DNA of 64,000 nt, from contig NC_080572.1 in the NCBI RefSeq assembly GCF_030247185.1, forward strand, positions 153,186,365-153,250,364, written 5' to 3'. The position numbers and the translations under genes are program-made. Of this stretch, positions 1 to 10,318 are shown one piece after another (position 1 is the first letter of the stretch; each line of letters starts with the position of its first letter). A model generated the notes under the pieces. That model was not told the origin of the DNA. It ran no database searches and saw nothing but the letters and a program-made list of their open reading frames with translations. Source of the DNA: Malaya genurostris (Eukaryota; Arthropoda; Insecta; Diptera; Culicidae).

Positions 1-31
1 AAAAATTAATATAATGCAGGAAAAAATAAAT

Positions 32-405
32 TTATTTTTTGGATTTCTGCCACTTTGGCATCACTGTGCGCCGATGCCCAACCGAGGCTCTTGGGGGAAT
101 GTGAATAGAAGCAATGCAAAAGCCTTTTTTGCCTTTCATTGTTACCTGACATGCAACTACATTAATGTCTGGTATCGTGGGGTTAGTTTTATAAAAGAAA
201 TAGCACTTTTTGATTCCCAAAAGTACTCCTCCATAGGGGGTTTCTCGATCCAAACGAATAGTATTAAAACTGTGGAAGTTGAAAGATATTTCAGAAGTTA
301 ACCAAGTTTCGCACAACGCAAATGTAACGTAATTCATGATATATAATAGATGTTTGAAGGAATCAATTTTTGGGATGATACTTCTGCAATTCCATTGTAA
401 AACAG
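32..405 (-). pseudogene. I-clade LINE, endonuclease fragment
   Basis: The reading frame matches the first ~110 residues of the intact LINE ORF2 at 24471-28151: QWNCRSIIPKIDSF, ALCETWLTS and YGGVLLGIKKC align with the same motifs there. This is the N-terminal part of an APE-type endonuclease, including the catalytic Glu of the CETW motif. The rest of the element is absent, so it is a dead fragment. It starts at an inverted junction with a second fragment of the same family. Confidence 0.85.
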
Positions 406-433
406 TCAACTGTTTTACAATGGAATTGCAGAA
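382..433. repeat. 24-bp perfect inverted repeat at LINE fragment junction
   Basis: Positions 382-405 and 410-433 are exact reverse complements with a 4-bp spacer. Both arms are the start of the I-clade endonuclease coding region, so two fragments of the family meet head to head here. This looks like an inversion or template-switch scar rather than a functional hairpin. Confidence 0.85.
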
Positions 434-600
434 AATTTAATAAATCCAGCATTTGGTAGATTCTTTGACTGGTCTTTGACGTTGGACACGCAAATGAAGA
501 ACTTAATTAAAGCAAAAAAAGCGGTTACTGGCGTCGGTTTGTTGACGGATTAACAAAAGAAACATTCGGACGACAGTTGAAAACAATATTTTCGGAAATC
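410..600 (+). pseudogene. I-clade LINE, internally deleted fragment
   Basis: After about 24 bp of endonuclease start, the sequence jumps to the linker before the reverse transcriptase. LIKAKK, YWRRFVDGLT and the following residues correspond to ORF2 sequence near 25500 in the intact copy. Several hundred codons are missing between the two parts. It is oriented opposite to the fragment at 32-405. Confidence 0.7.
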
Positions 601-829
601 TGCTATTCTATATTAGCAGATCAAACTAAATAAAACTCACTTTATTATTCGAAATTTCTCATTTTTTCTTCTACTACTTACAATTGTTTGTTTTCTCTAC
701 TTTCTTCTCTTCCCGTTGTATTCGTTTTGGTAATGTTGAACTACAATTTGGTAAATTGCTTTTTGTAACAATTATGCATTTTCATTTTAATCTATTTTCA
801 TTGTTTTCAACTTTTTTTTTTATTTCAAT

Positions 830-944
830 TATAGAGGCTTTAACATTAATGTCATTCACCTCTTCGGGCCAGAAAAAATCGTCAGATCAGCGAAAAAGAA
901 TCCACCGGAAGTTCCTTGCCATTTGGTTTCAGGAAAATTGAAGT
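830..944 (-). pseudogene. CR1/jockey-like LINE endonuclease, distal part
   Basis: Read on the minus strand, it continues the endonuclease of 3231-4400 without loss across the inserted retroposon: DFNFPETKW then SGGFFFADL. It decays into stops below about 830. The join is exact once the 945-3206 insertion and one copy of its target duplication are removed. Confidence 0.7.
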
Positions 945-1183
945 GGTCGTCAAATGGTGAGATAACTAAGAACTCACAAGTACCTATCTCATGCCTCCCC
1001 GAGCGTCTATGGTGACATTTGATCAATAGAACGGCGTCGACTGGGTGCTATCGCCTTCTGCGTTAGTAGCAGAATGAGAGGGTGCGAAATGGCTTGTAGG
1101 TTGAAGCCCATCCTAAAGTGCAGTGTTTATCATAGTATATTACAACATATAATTCTGTTGTTTATTACATCATGTATTATTAT

Positions 1184-1244
1184 GATTATTATTATTATTA
1201 TTATTATTGTTATTATTATTATTATTATTGTTATAATTATTATA

Positions 1245-1308
<64 letters not shown>

Positions 1309-1312
1309 GAAG
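1184..1312. repeat. (ATT)n microsatellite
   Basis: It is an almost pure ATT/TTA trinucleotide run inside the retroposon. The corresponding site in copy 2 (about 33125-33168) is far shorter, so length varies between copies. Confidence 0.95.
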
Positions 1313-1431
1313 AGCGTAACTTACACTGCGACATTAACTGTTATATTGTATCATAGCATATTATTTCACATATTATCGTCTTACACTATTTTATGTTATT
1401 ATATACTATGTTGTATGGTATTATACTGCAT

Positions 1432-1586
1432 TGCATTATATCATATTATATTGTATTATATTATATTATATTTTATTATATTATATTGTATTCTATTATA
1501 TTATGTTATATTGTATTGCATTATGTTGTATTATATTATATTATATTATATTATATTATATTATATTATATTATATTATATTATAG
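1432..1586. repeat. (ATATT)n pentanucleotide array
   Basis: It is a degenerate then perfect ATATT-type array inside the retroposon. Any open frames here are repeat artefacts (runs of I, L, Y). Copy 2 carries the matching array at about 33285-33445. Confidence 0.95.
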
Positions 1587-3230
1587 GCTTTATTATGAGT
1601 AGTACTACGTACCTCTGCGCAAAATATAAATTTGTTTTCCTTATAAGTTATCATTTTTAAAGTAAATTTTAACTAAATATCAAGGTCGTCACAAGGTGAG
1701 CTTGGTCCTCACTGGTTCCTGTTTCATGCCTACACGTGTATCTGTGGTGACAATTGGTCGATGGAATGCGTTAATGGCAGAATGAGAGGATGAGAAATGA
1801 CATATAAATTGAAGTAATATAATATCATAGCATATCGCAACATATCATTTCATTCATTCTATTATTTATTATATAATTCATTGTACTATATTATGTTGTT
1901 TTTTTATTATTATTTTCATTATTATATTTATTGTTTCTATTATTAATTTGTCATCAATAATAATAACATATATTATTTTTATAGATGTGGATATTATTAT
2001 TGTTATTAGAAGAGAAATATTCTACTTCCTGCAGTATTGCGAAGATAGAAGAGCATAACTGACACTCTACATTAACTGTTATTTTATATATTGATTTGTA
2101 ATATATTATATTGTATGACATTGTATTATATTATATTAAATTAAAATATATTATACTATATTATGTTATATTATATTATTTTGTAGTATTTAAGTATTAT
2201 TATTATTATTATTTTTATTACTATTATTATTATCAATCATATTATTATTAGTATTTCTATTGTTTCTATTAGTATTATTTTTATGATTATTATTATTATT
2301 ATTATTACTATTGTTACCATTATTATAATCTTTATCATTATCAGCTACATTTTCATTTCCATACTACACATTTCACTTTACACATATATTATTAAATTGT
2401 ATCATATTATATTACGTCATATTTTGTGGTATCATATAATATTACATTGTACTATATTATACTATATTATGGTACAATGTTTGGTATTGTTTTATATAGT
2501 ATTGTAATGCATTTTTTTTAATACACAATTATAAGTGTATTATATTGCATTGTGATGTATTACATTTTTATATTTTATGCATAATAATATTTTATTATAT
2601 TCAGTGTCGTATAGTGACCAAACTATATTATAATATATTATGGTATATTTTACTATATTATGTCACATAACATTATGATACTATTATATTCATCATAAAA
2701 TATTATAGTAGACTATAATACACTGTACCATACGATTTTGCACCGTTTTATACTATATTGTGTTTTATTGTATTATACTGCCGGAAATTATATTAAAGTG
2801 TATTATGTTACATTATATAATACTATGCTCAAGTACATTGTAAGGGAAGAGGAATGGGAGTGCATCAGGGTATCTTACAAGTGAATGACTGGATGAAGGA
2901 GTGAAATGTCAACCCGATTCATAGGGGAAAGCTGTGTGTTTTCCCCAGAAGGTCTGAAATGAGTAAGACGCACCCTTCTAACAAACAAACCATCAGGCAG
3001 GTTCAAGCTGGTACAGCGAATTCTTTTATTATATGGCCGGATATTATTGCTGGAAGGCGCCGGGTCCTCAAAGCCCATTTTGGCCTTCTTAACAGCAATA
3101 ATATGAAAATTATCTGATAATCAAATTCGGATCTACTGTAAGTCTACCTGCATCCACTGGTAATGCCTTGAACTGATGGTGGCCTCACACATACATACAT
3201 ACATACATTTGGTTTCAGGAAAATTGAAGT

Positions 3231-3810
3231 CTCCAACGATTAAAATTTCGTCGATAGAACGCGCGTGAGTTGAAAAAATTTCTTGAAGGGATTCTAAGTG
3301 AGCATTGATTAGAGCAAGATCGCGACATCGATCAGGTGGAAGATAGACTACGCAGAGGAAGTGTGAACTCGGCGAGCTTGACACAGATCCACAATTGCTC
3401 GACACGACAACCAGGCGTTGATTCGATCAAATGCGCTTCAAATCGTCTATGTACCGCAACGAGCACTCCGCCTTCGATAGGTTTGGGACTGTTAAGAGTA
3501 CTGCGATCGGTTCAGAAAACTTCGTAACTGGCACCAAATCCCTGGACAGACAGCGTGTTTTTTCGGAGCCAAGTTTCGGTAAGAGCGATAATGTCAAAAC
3601 AATCGTCTGAACTTGCTAACAAATACTCGTCGATACATGAGTTCATACCACCGACGTTTTGGTAGTAAATCTGCAGATTGGAGTTACTTGATCGGACTTG
3701 CGATGAAAGACTGGAAACGGGGATAGGATCAGTGCTAGAACCATTCAATGCAGATGAGTACTTGCCATTTGTGGTGGTTTGGAAGACCCCCTTTTCGTTT
3801 CCGCACACAG
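3231..3810 (-). pseudogene. CR1/jockey-like LINE, ORF2 endonuclease start
   Basis: On the minus strand it encodes LQIYYQNVGGMNS, ALTETWL, CVVYLPPDRCRDL and ILIVGDFNFPETK, all endonuclease motifs of CR1/jockey-type LINEs. Frames shift near 3400-3520, so it is inactive. The related element at 61000-63640 carries the same LPPDR motif. It was interrupted at 3230 by the non-coding retroposon. Confidence 0.8.
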
Positions 3811-4100
3811 GACCGGGACGGCTGACGATCGCTGGCTGCAGTGGCTATACTGTGGAGAACGTATCGGGCTTCCATGATGCTAACTATGTTGCGTCCCAGT
3901 TCAACCTCTGACGAAATATTACGCGCATCAATGGTGCTGGGCAGCAATAGGTTTCCAACGAGGGACAGACATCTACAAGCGCGAACAAGATCAAGACTTG
4001 GATGCAAAGAGAAATACTTGCCGTGGAGAAATGTTTGGAAGACTCCTTCATCACACCCACACACAGGACCAGGACGGCTGGAGAACGCTGGCTGCAATGG
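3735..4100 (-). repeat. Internal duplication in LINE ORF1/ORF2 region
   Basis: Two diverged minus-strand stretches share the pattern CCTGTGTG, GTCTTCCAAAC and GGCAAGTA (about 3750-3815 and 4015-4080), spaced ~270 bp apart. One reads as GPVCGCDEGVFQT and the other as an equivalent with altered frame. This indicates an ancestral partial duplication in the linker after the PHD finger. Confidence 0.6.
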
Positions 4101-4173
4101 CTCAACTGTGGTGAGGGGTTCATATATTTGGCGAGATATTTGCTGGCTATTTTTTGTTATTTCGGCTTTCAGC

Positions 4174-4420
4174 TCAGCACCTTATTGACTCAGTTTTTTC
4201 AGCAATAGCTGAGACAGCACACCCAATGGAGGAAACTGTCTCGCCAATACGAGCAAGTTTTATCAATTTACAACATTCGTCACAAATCCAGAGCGAATTG
4301 GGATTTTCGTCAATTACTTTCAAAAACGGCTTGTTCAGTTTTGCGCACTTCATGTGGACTACATGATTGCAAAAACCCAAACACCCTATGAATCATCATC
4401 TGATTTAACGGCACTAGCCA
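4174..4420 (-). pseudogene. LINE ORF1 with PHD-type zinc finger
   Basis: On the minus strand, CQHCES is followed by CNHVVHMKC and WICDECC, giving the Cys/His spacing of a PHD-like finger, then a short coiled-coil-like stretch. ORF1 proteins with this finger accompany CR1/jockey-type ORF2s, and that ORF2 lies directly downstream at 3231-3810. A stop separates the first Cys pair from the rest, so it is broken. A similar finger begins the element at 50745. Confidence 0.6.
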
Positions 4421-5206
4421 TCGTGCACAAGACTCACAATGCTGACACTGAGGTTCAGATAACGCTTCGAACGGGAAAAATAGAGTGAGTAGTAGGATTT
4501 CTATATAAAACGAAATCTTCGGTAGCCGGCACTATCACTCCAAACAAATCACAAACAGCGACCAAATGGATCGAAAAAACACTTCGAAGTCCTCCGCCTC
4601 GACACGTAACGAAACACAATCCAGATCTCGTCAAAATCATGAATAACGCAGTGGGCAAAACACTCAAAAAAAACTCCGAAATATTCAGAAAAACCATCAG
4701 AGCGAACAAACACACAACAATGGCGGTAAGTTGTTTTGATACACTGGTGATGAAATCGCAGATAATTCGACTTGATGATTCTCATCCTACGTTACAATAT
4801 ACAATATTTCAAAACCCTGGTCTGGAGCATTAACAGCTGTTTTCATAGATACAACTTATACAAAGGTTATATGCACATAGTTAGAATAAGCGGAAATAGT
4901 AAAATGATTCTATCGCAATTATCCGCTTCCCGTATAGAATCGTATAGAGAATCCCACAGCAGCGTGCTAACCCGTGATGCTCAGACAGGTCGTCGAGAGA
5001 AACTCGCTTTCGCACTGGTGTCCATGCTATCTTATATGAACCATGACGATGTTTTGTTGTTGAGATAATATCCGTCTCTCTTTGATAATTTTCCCACCGA
5101 ACTGAGATTTTCACTGTCACTTCCGGAAGGAGCAAAGAAAGCTCTGTACAAAATGAAGTTGCAAGCATAGATTGTCCGTTTCACAACAATTACTTCTCTA
5201 TTTTTT
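4421..5206. other. Unassigned intron/repeat sequence
   Basis: There are no supported coding frames. The part next to 4420 is probably 5' untranslated sequence of the minus-strand LINE. The remainder shows no terminal repeats or protein similarity that I can see. Confidence 0.5.
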
Positions 5207-5214
5207 TATTTCTT

Positions 5215-5530
5215 CATACCATTCGGCAACATCACCAGCATTGCCACGGAAAGCCGCTCCAGTCGATGATTAACATGCGGGCCACCCGCAAGGTCTTCGC
5301 AGCCTGGGGCTGTTTTCCGCGGACCCACTGAAGGATGCAGCAATTTTTGATACATTTTCACGTCACCTGGCTGATTCCAAGAACGGAGGACCACTCCTGT
5401 CGATAACTAGCACGCGGGCCACCGGCCGGGTCTTTGACTCGGGGGTGTCTTCCGTGCACCCATACGGACAAGCATACGGTCACTACCATTGAGTAGCAAC
5501 GTCACCAGTAAAACATGAGAGGCCAGCACC
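5215..5530 (+). repeat. Unclassified GC-rich repeat, two partial copies
   Basis: The stretch CAACATCACCAGCATTGCC then GCGGGCCACCCGC at 5225-5290 matches the reverse complement of 58100-58190 at clearly recognisable similarity. A second partial copy follows at about 5400-5520 (GCGGGCCACCGGCCGGGTC). It may be the 3' part of a LINE. It is not coding in any intact frame. Confidence 0.5.
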
Positions 5531-5544
5531 TACACAATCCTTAT

Positions 5545-5617
5545 TATTACAAAATGCCTTTGGCATCATAGAGCTAACGCATTGTGCCTTAATAAATATA
5601 TTTTATGAAAAAAAAAT
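5545..5617 (+). other. Probable polyadenylated LINE 3' end with small hairpin
   Basis: It contains a perfect ATGCC-TTT-GGCAT hairpin near 5553, followed by AATAAATATATTTTATG and an A tract. Short 3' hairpins before an A-rich tail are common at LINE 3' ends. The parent element was not identified. Confidence 0.4.
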
Positions 5618-6099
5618 CATATGTATACCAAAAAAATAATAAAATCATTCATGTGCACTCGGAAGAATTCGGTTACGTGTAACCAAAACACCTGAATGAC
5701 TTGAAAAAGGCTCTATGCTTTTCTTATATGCACATGTTATAATGAATATTTCCTATTTATACATCGAAAATCCTGGAAAGTATTTGAATCCTCAATTAGC
5801 GGACCTAATGCAATGATCCCTTTTGGACATGGGATATCTGTTCAAAGTTTAAATTAAAAAATATTTTTAAAAACTAAACAGAGGCGATTTGAGCCTATAT
5901 CAGAAACCTGGCATTTATATCTAAAAAACGGGAAAACCGGGAAATTGAAATCGGCAATTCACTTGCCACCCTGATAGCGGTTTCCCAACTGGCTAAGAAT
6001 AATGCTACGGGCCACTTGTACCGGGTGTATAAGTCCACCAAACAGGTAATACCGCTGACAGACATGTGATTTCCGTACAATGATTTCTGTACAACGCTG

Positions 6100-6208
6100 T
6101 ACGCGTACAACGATGAGGTGACAGACATGTTTTGCGCACAGAATGAATATACGCGTACGCGTACAACGATGAGGTGACAGACATGTTTTGCGCACAGAAT
6201 GAATATAC
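6100..6208. repeat. ~56-bp tandem duplication inside palindromic repeat
   Basis: The block containing GAGGTGACAGACATGTTTTG occurs twice in succession here but only once in the right-hand 4.1 kb copy. This accounts for most of the length difference between the two large copies. Confidence 0.85.
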
Positions 6209-8146
6209 AGTGAAAAGAAACAACTCAAAGTTATGCTTATGACAGACATGTGATATCGGAATCACTGTACACCGTGAAATCACATGTCTGTCACCCTAAA
6301 TCACGGTGGTATCACGCGAGCATCATGATACAACGGTGATTTCCGTACTACGGTCATTTATCGTTGTACTGTGCAAAATCACATCACTGTTTACTGCTAC
6401 CAGCGCCATTGAGCGATGGTGAACTCACGAAACAATATTTCCTTCTTCATAGTATCAAATAATAAACAACCTTTGTTTTATTTTGAAAAAAAAAATCTCT
6501 GTAAAATGCTAACCAGTAGCATAAAGTTTTTAAATACAAATAAGGAAAACAATATATTCATATTTGTACATATAATCAGCACTATTGAGTTATTGTTTTC
6601 TATTCAATAACATGTAAATTTATTGTTGAAAAGGATTTAGAACACATAAAGATTCATATTTTGAATGCACATGTGGTAATAATAAACGATAAATATACAC
6701 AACATCAATAAACCAATTGTGTAGTCACAACTTTAAACTCCTCAAATCCTAATAAAACCATTATGAGATTATATTCCAACCTAGTAGACCATTTTTCATG
6801 CGTTATGAAGTAAAACGAAGCATCAAACCTATGTCAAATCTATTTCGGAATGATTTCAAATTCAAGAAGGTTTTGAAATCAGCTTTATGATAAACGTAAT
6901 CCTTTTTATAAAAATTTCGTAATGAATAAAATGTTTCGTTGAAAGCATTGTTTTTAATATGTGTGTGCCATGCCGTTTTTATTGGTTACATAATAATAAT
7001 ATCTTAATTTATTTACTATTTTGAGGCTCAATGTTAAAAGTTTATGCGATCTTATTTTTATTGTGAATATACAGGTAAAAAAGGAATTATTACTGAACAA
7101 CTAGAAATTTTTGCGGATTGTGCAAAAGGCGGCATGATTTACAAACAAAATTCGGTGATTAATCACCTTTTCGGTACAAATCAGCTCCGCTGCATTAAAA
7201 ATAGTGCTAGTGTTCCGAAAAATAGTTCTGAAAGCCTATCATACTTCCTCCATTTTCTATTTTTATTTGGTTTTACGGTAGAACATCAAATTTGTGGACA
7301 TCAAATTTTCCCTAAGGGGCTGTCCATAAAAGACGTCACGCCACATTGGGGAGGGGGGTGTTTCATAAAACGTGACCTTTTATGACAGGGGGGAGGTTTT
7401 TGGAATGTGACGTAGAATATTTTCTCAGCGCATTTTTGAAATACCTAATTATATTACTGCTTTGCCCTATCTCCTGAAAAAATCTCCACAATAAACGTTT
7501 ACATTCTATAGGGAAATGTGTATTTGTTGTTGTAAAAGCTTCTTCTTGTAAATTCGGAAATGAATGATGCAGGAAATCATTTCTGTTGTGATCAGCAAAA
7601 GTGCACGGAGGAGCGAGTAAATTAGCAAAATAATAAATTTTGCCTAATATGAGTAAAAAAGAAAAAGATGCCTTCAAACGGTTTAACTTAAGTTATACAC
7701 TGACAATTTTTTCAGTAATTTGATTTTCTAGCATTGATAATAGTATATCATAAGAATATCTCTTATCTGATTCTGATGCAGTTTATTCAATTGTACTCCA
7801 TTTGAAAAAGGGCGGGAGATCAACGATTTCAGACGTAGATCATGTCATGTCTTATCTTGATCATATGTGATTTTCCTCCACTAACATCAAAGCTTATCGA
7901 ATCATCCAATGATTGAACTTACATAAATCAAGAACCATTTTAGCTCAAAATCACTACCCATTGTGTGGCGGAAGATCAATACCGATATTGATCGATGTGA
8001 TTTAAAATTCACTGATCAACTGATCATGAAAAGATTCTCCGGCAGTGATTTTGTTTTGATGAGATTTTGGTCTTTTTTTTCTCAGCCCTGTATGCTACAC
8101 TAAGGAAATGTTATTCTATACCTAAATCAATAATATATCTATGTAC

Positions 8147-8345
8147 TAGAGATGGTCGGGTGTCGGGTATTTTACCCGAAACCCGACGGGTTTTTGGTCG
8201 GGTACGGGTAAAAATTTTTATTTTCGATCGGGTACGGGTCGGGTACGGGTAAAAAGTTTTACTGCTCACTCGGGTACGGGTAAAAAAATTTACTGCTCAC
8301 TCGGGTACGGGTAAATTTTTTTTTCTGATCGATTACCCGACCATT
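8147..8345. mobile_element. hAT-like MITE piece built of CGGGTACGGGTAA repeats
   Basis: It begins TAGAGATGGTCGGGT after CTATGTAC and consists of imperfect CGGGTACGGGTAA(A/T)n units. It is the duplicate of 12229-12427. The tandem units create spurious open frames. Confidence 0.7.
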
Positions 8346-8724
8346 TGTACTTCACATAAATATGTTTACACGTTGACGAGAATTTTTTATTGCAAAACAG
8401 TTCTTCCGAAAAATAAACAATTTGATTCAAGGGGTTTTGACATTTGCGCCTAGGAACAGACCTGACAACTGGCATCTTTTTCCAGAAAAAAAACATGTCT
8501 TCTCTTCATTTAAAAAAACGATCAATCATAGTTACTTGAAAAGTTATGTGAATATTTCCCACCCTACTTTGTTTATAACATATTTAATAAGACACACTGC
8601 CTTAGCTCTAAGATGTTGCGGTCGGAATCTACTTTTCACGTAGGTTTTAATGGACTGCCATTTTAAAGCTGTTTAATGCACAACCCAGTAAAAATTATAT
8701 GATTCATATATAAAATGTAGTGTA

Positions 8725-9419
8725 CACGCTTAGAAAAAGTTACTCAAAGTTTGAGTACTAGTTACTCATTTTCAAATGATACATGGAAACGTCAAAAATT
8801 GAGTAGTTATCATCAATGATATTGAGTAACTCCTACTCTAAATTTGAGTTTAACGCAATAACTCGTTTTTTTTGTTACTATTCGCAAGATCAGTCTAAAA
8901 GTTGTAATAACCATTTGTAGCAACAGGTTGTATATTTTGTTAGTGAGATCGCGTATTTCGAGGGTGAGTCACTCAACACAAACGGTGTTGTGTCTGCAAG
9001 AACCGGAATGATAAACTCCGTGTTGTGCTTTAGAATGAAACCGAATATGCTCAAATGTCATTTATGAGGAATAAGTGTATGATTGGTGCCTGAGCAAATT
9101 TGCTTTCACCACTTGATATAGTATTGAGTTCAATTACCTAATATTTTAATACAATACACTCAGAAAATGAGCAATGTTTTGCAAATTTGGTATATGTGAA
9201 ATAAAATTTCACTCAAAATTTGAGTGATAGTTACTCTATTTTTGGTACATGTACAAATTAAGTATTACTCATTAAATGAGTAGATTTTACCCAAATATCG
9301 TTTCCAGTGGAAGAACTCAAATTTGAGTAACTTCGGAGTTACTCTAAATTAGAGTTGTTCCACTTTTTCTGTAGATGAGTGAGATCTTACTCATTTTTGA
9401 GTAACTATTTTTAAGCGTG
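8725..9419. mobile_element. TA-flanked MITE (CACGCTTA ends), copy 1
   Basis: The ends are CACGCTTAGAAAAAGTTACT and AGTAACTATTTTTAAGCGTG, flanked by TA at 8723-8724 and 9420-9421. The interior is rich in GAGTAA/TTACTC motifs with no coding frame. TA target sites and inverted ends fit a Tc1/mariner-type non-autonomous element. It is duplicated at 12807-13495, and an independent inverted copy lies at 34880-35579. Confidence 0.8.
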
Positions 9420-10318
9420 TAGTACTCATATCACATTCAGATACCAGAAAACTTTTATATTAAATATTGGTTGGAGATTTTCAAAATTTTCTTATAAATC
9501 ATTAGGATTCTAACCATAAAAACATGAACATTTATTTCAGAAAATCTGCATAGAAGTTCTTCCTATTCTTCATTTCTGGGTGGTGTCACCTCACTTGAAA
9601 TGACACCGATTGATGGCACAGCAAGTTGGGCTATATTGCCAGTTAATTTTCATTTCTTTTCACTGGACTACAAGTGAAAATCTCGATGCGTGACAACGTG
9701 GAGTCGCAAAAGTACTCGTTGAGGGTTCCACTGGAGGTGGCATAGAAGTTCAATGGCTGTAAAAACCACCAGCAACCGTTAATATCGTGGGTGTGGGTTT
9801 GTGAGGCTTACGTGTAACCAAAACACCTGAATGACTTGAAAAAGGCTCTATGCTTTTCTTATATGCACATGTTATAATGAATATTTCCTATTTATACATC
9901 GAAAATCCTGGAAAGTATTTGAATTCTCAATTAGCGGACCTAATACAATGATCCCTTTTGGACATGGGATATCTGTTCAAAGTTTAAATTAAAAAATATT
10001 TTTAAAAACTAAACAGAGGCGATTTGAGTCTATATCAGAAACCTGGCATTTATATCTAAAAAACGGGAAAACCGGGAAATTGAAATCGGCAATTCACTTG
10101 CCACCCTGATAGCGGTTTCCCAACTGGCTAAGAATAATGCTACGGGCCACTTGTACCGGTTGTATAAGTCCACCAAACAGGTAATACCGCTGACAGACAT
10201 GTGATTTCCGTACAATGATTTCTGTACAACGCTGTACGCGTACAACGATGAGGTGACAGACATGTTTTGCGCACAGAATGAATATACAGTGAAAAGAAAC
10301 AACTCAAAGTTATGCTTA

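Larger units (their letters stand above)
945..3206 (+). mobile_element. Non-coding retroposon, copy 1 (24-bp TSD)
   Basis: It is flanked by an exact 24-bp direct repeat (921-944 and 3207-3230), which marks a single insertion event into a LINE remnant. It starts GGTCGTCAAATGGTGAG and ends in a short tandem tail (CATA)n. A second copy with the same ends and its own 22-bp TSD lies at 32894-34541. The interior is a diverged dimer: the header at 945-1160 recurs near 1684-1860, and the block AGAAGAGCGTAACT at ~1308 recurs near 2047. Each is followed by ATT- and ATATT-type arrays. No credible protein is encoded. The long TSD and simple-repeat tail fit target-primed reverse transcription. I do not recognise the family. 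Confidence 0.85.
5673..9807. repeat. Tandem duplication, left copy (~4.1 kb)
   Basis: This block recurs directly adjacent at 9808-13886 with only scattered differences, for example 7411-7417 versus 11493-11499 and a 3-bp change near 6410/10494. The left copy also has an extra ~56-bp internal duplication at about 6100-6208. It contains part of a palindrome-rich repeat, the left end of the Harbinger-like MITE (from 7316), a hAT-like piece (8147-8345) and a TA-flanked MITE (8725-9419). The junction shows TTAC microhomology, which suggests end joining or unequal exchange. Confidence 0.9.

Noticed and set aside
1074..1660. Open frames of ~80-104 residues rich in I, L and Y
   Set aside because: They are translations of ATT and ATATT microsatellites inside the retroposon, not genes.
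2283..2507. Ile-rich open frame
   Set aside because: Same cause: simple repeats in the second half of the retroposon.
7044..7385. 113-residue frame duplicated at 11126-11467
   Set aside because: It runs across the boundary between the palindrome-rich repeat and the Harbinger-like MITE at 7316, has no recognisable domain, and its duplication is explained by the 4.1 kb tandem copy.
8155..8345. CRISPR-like or telomere-like array from regular CGGGTACGGGTAA units
   Set aside because: The units are contiguous without unique spacers and are bounded by transposon-like inverted ends. It is a minisatellite inside a MITE.
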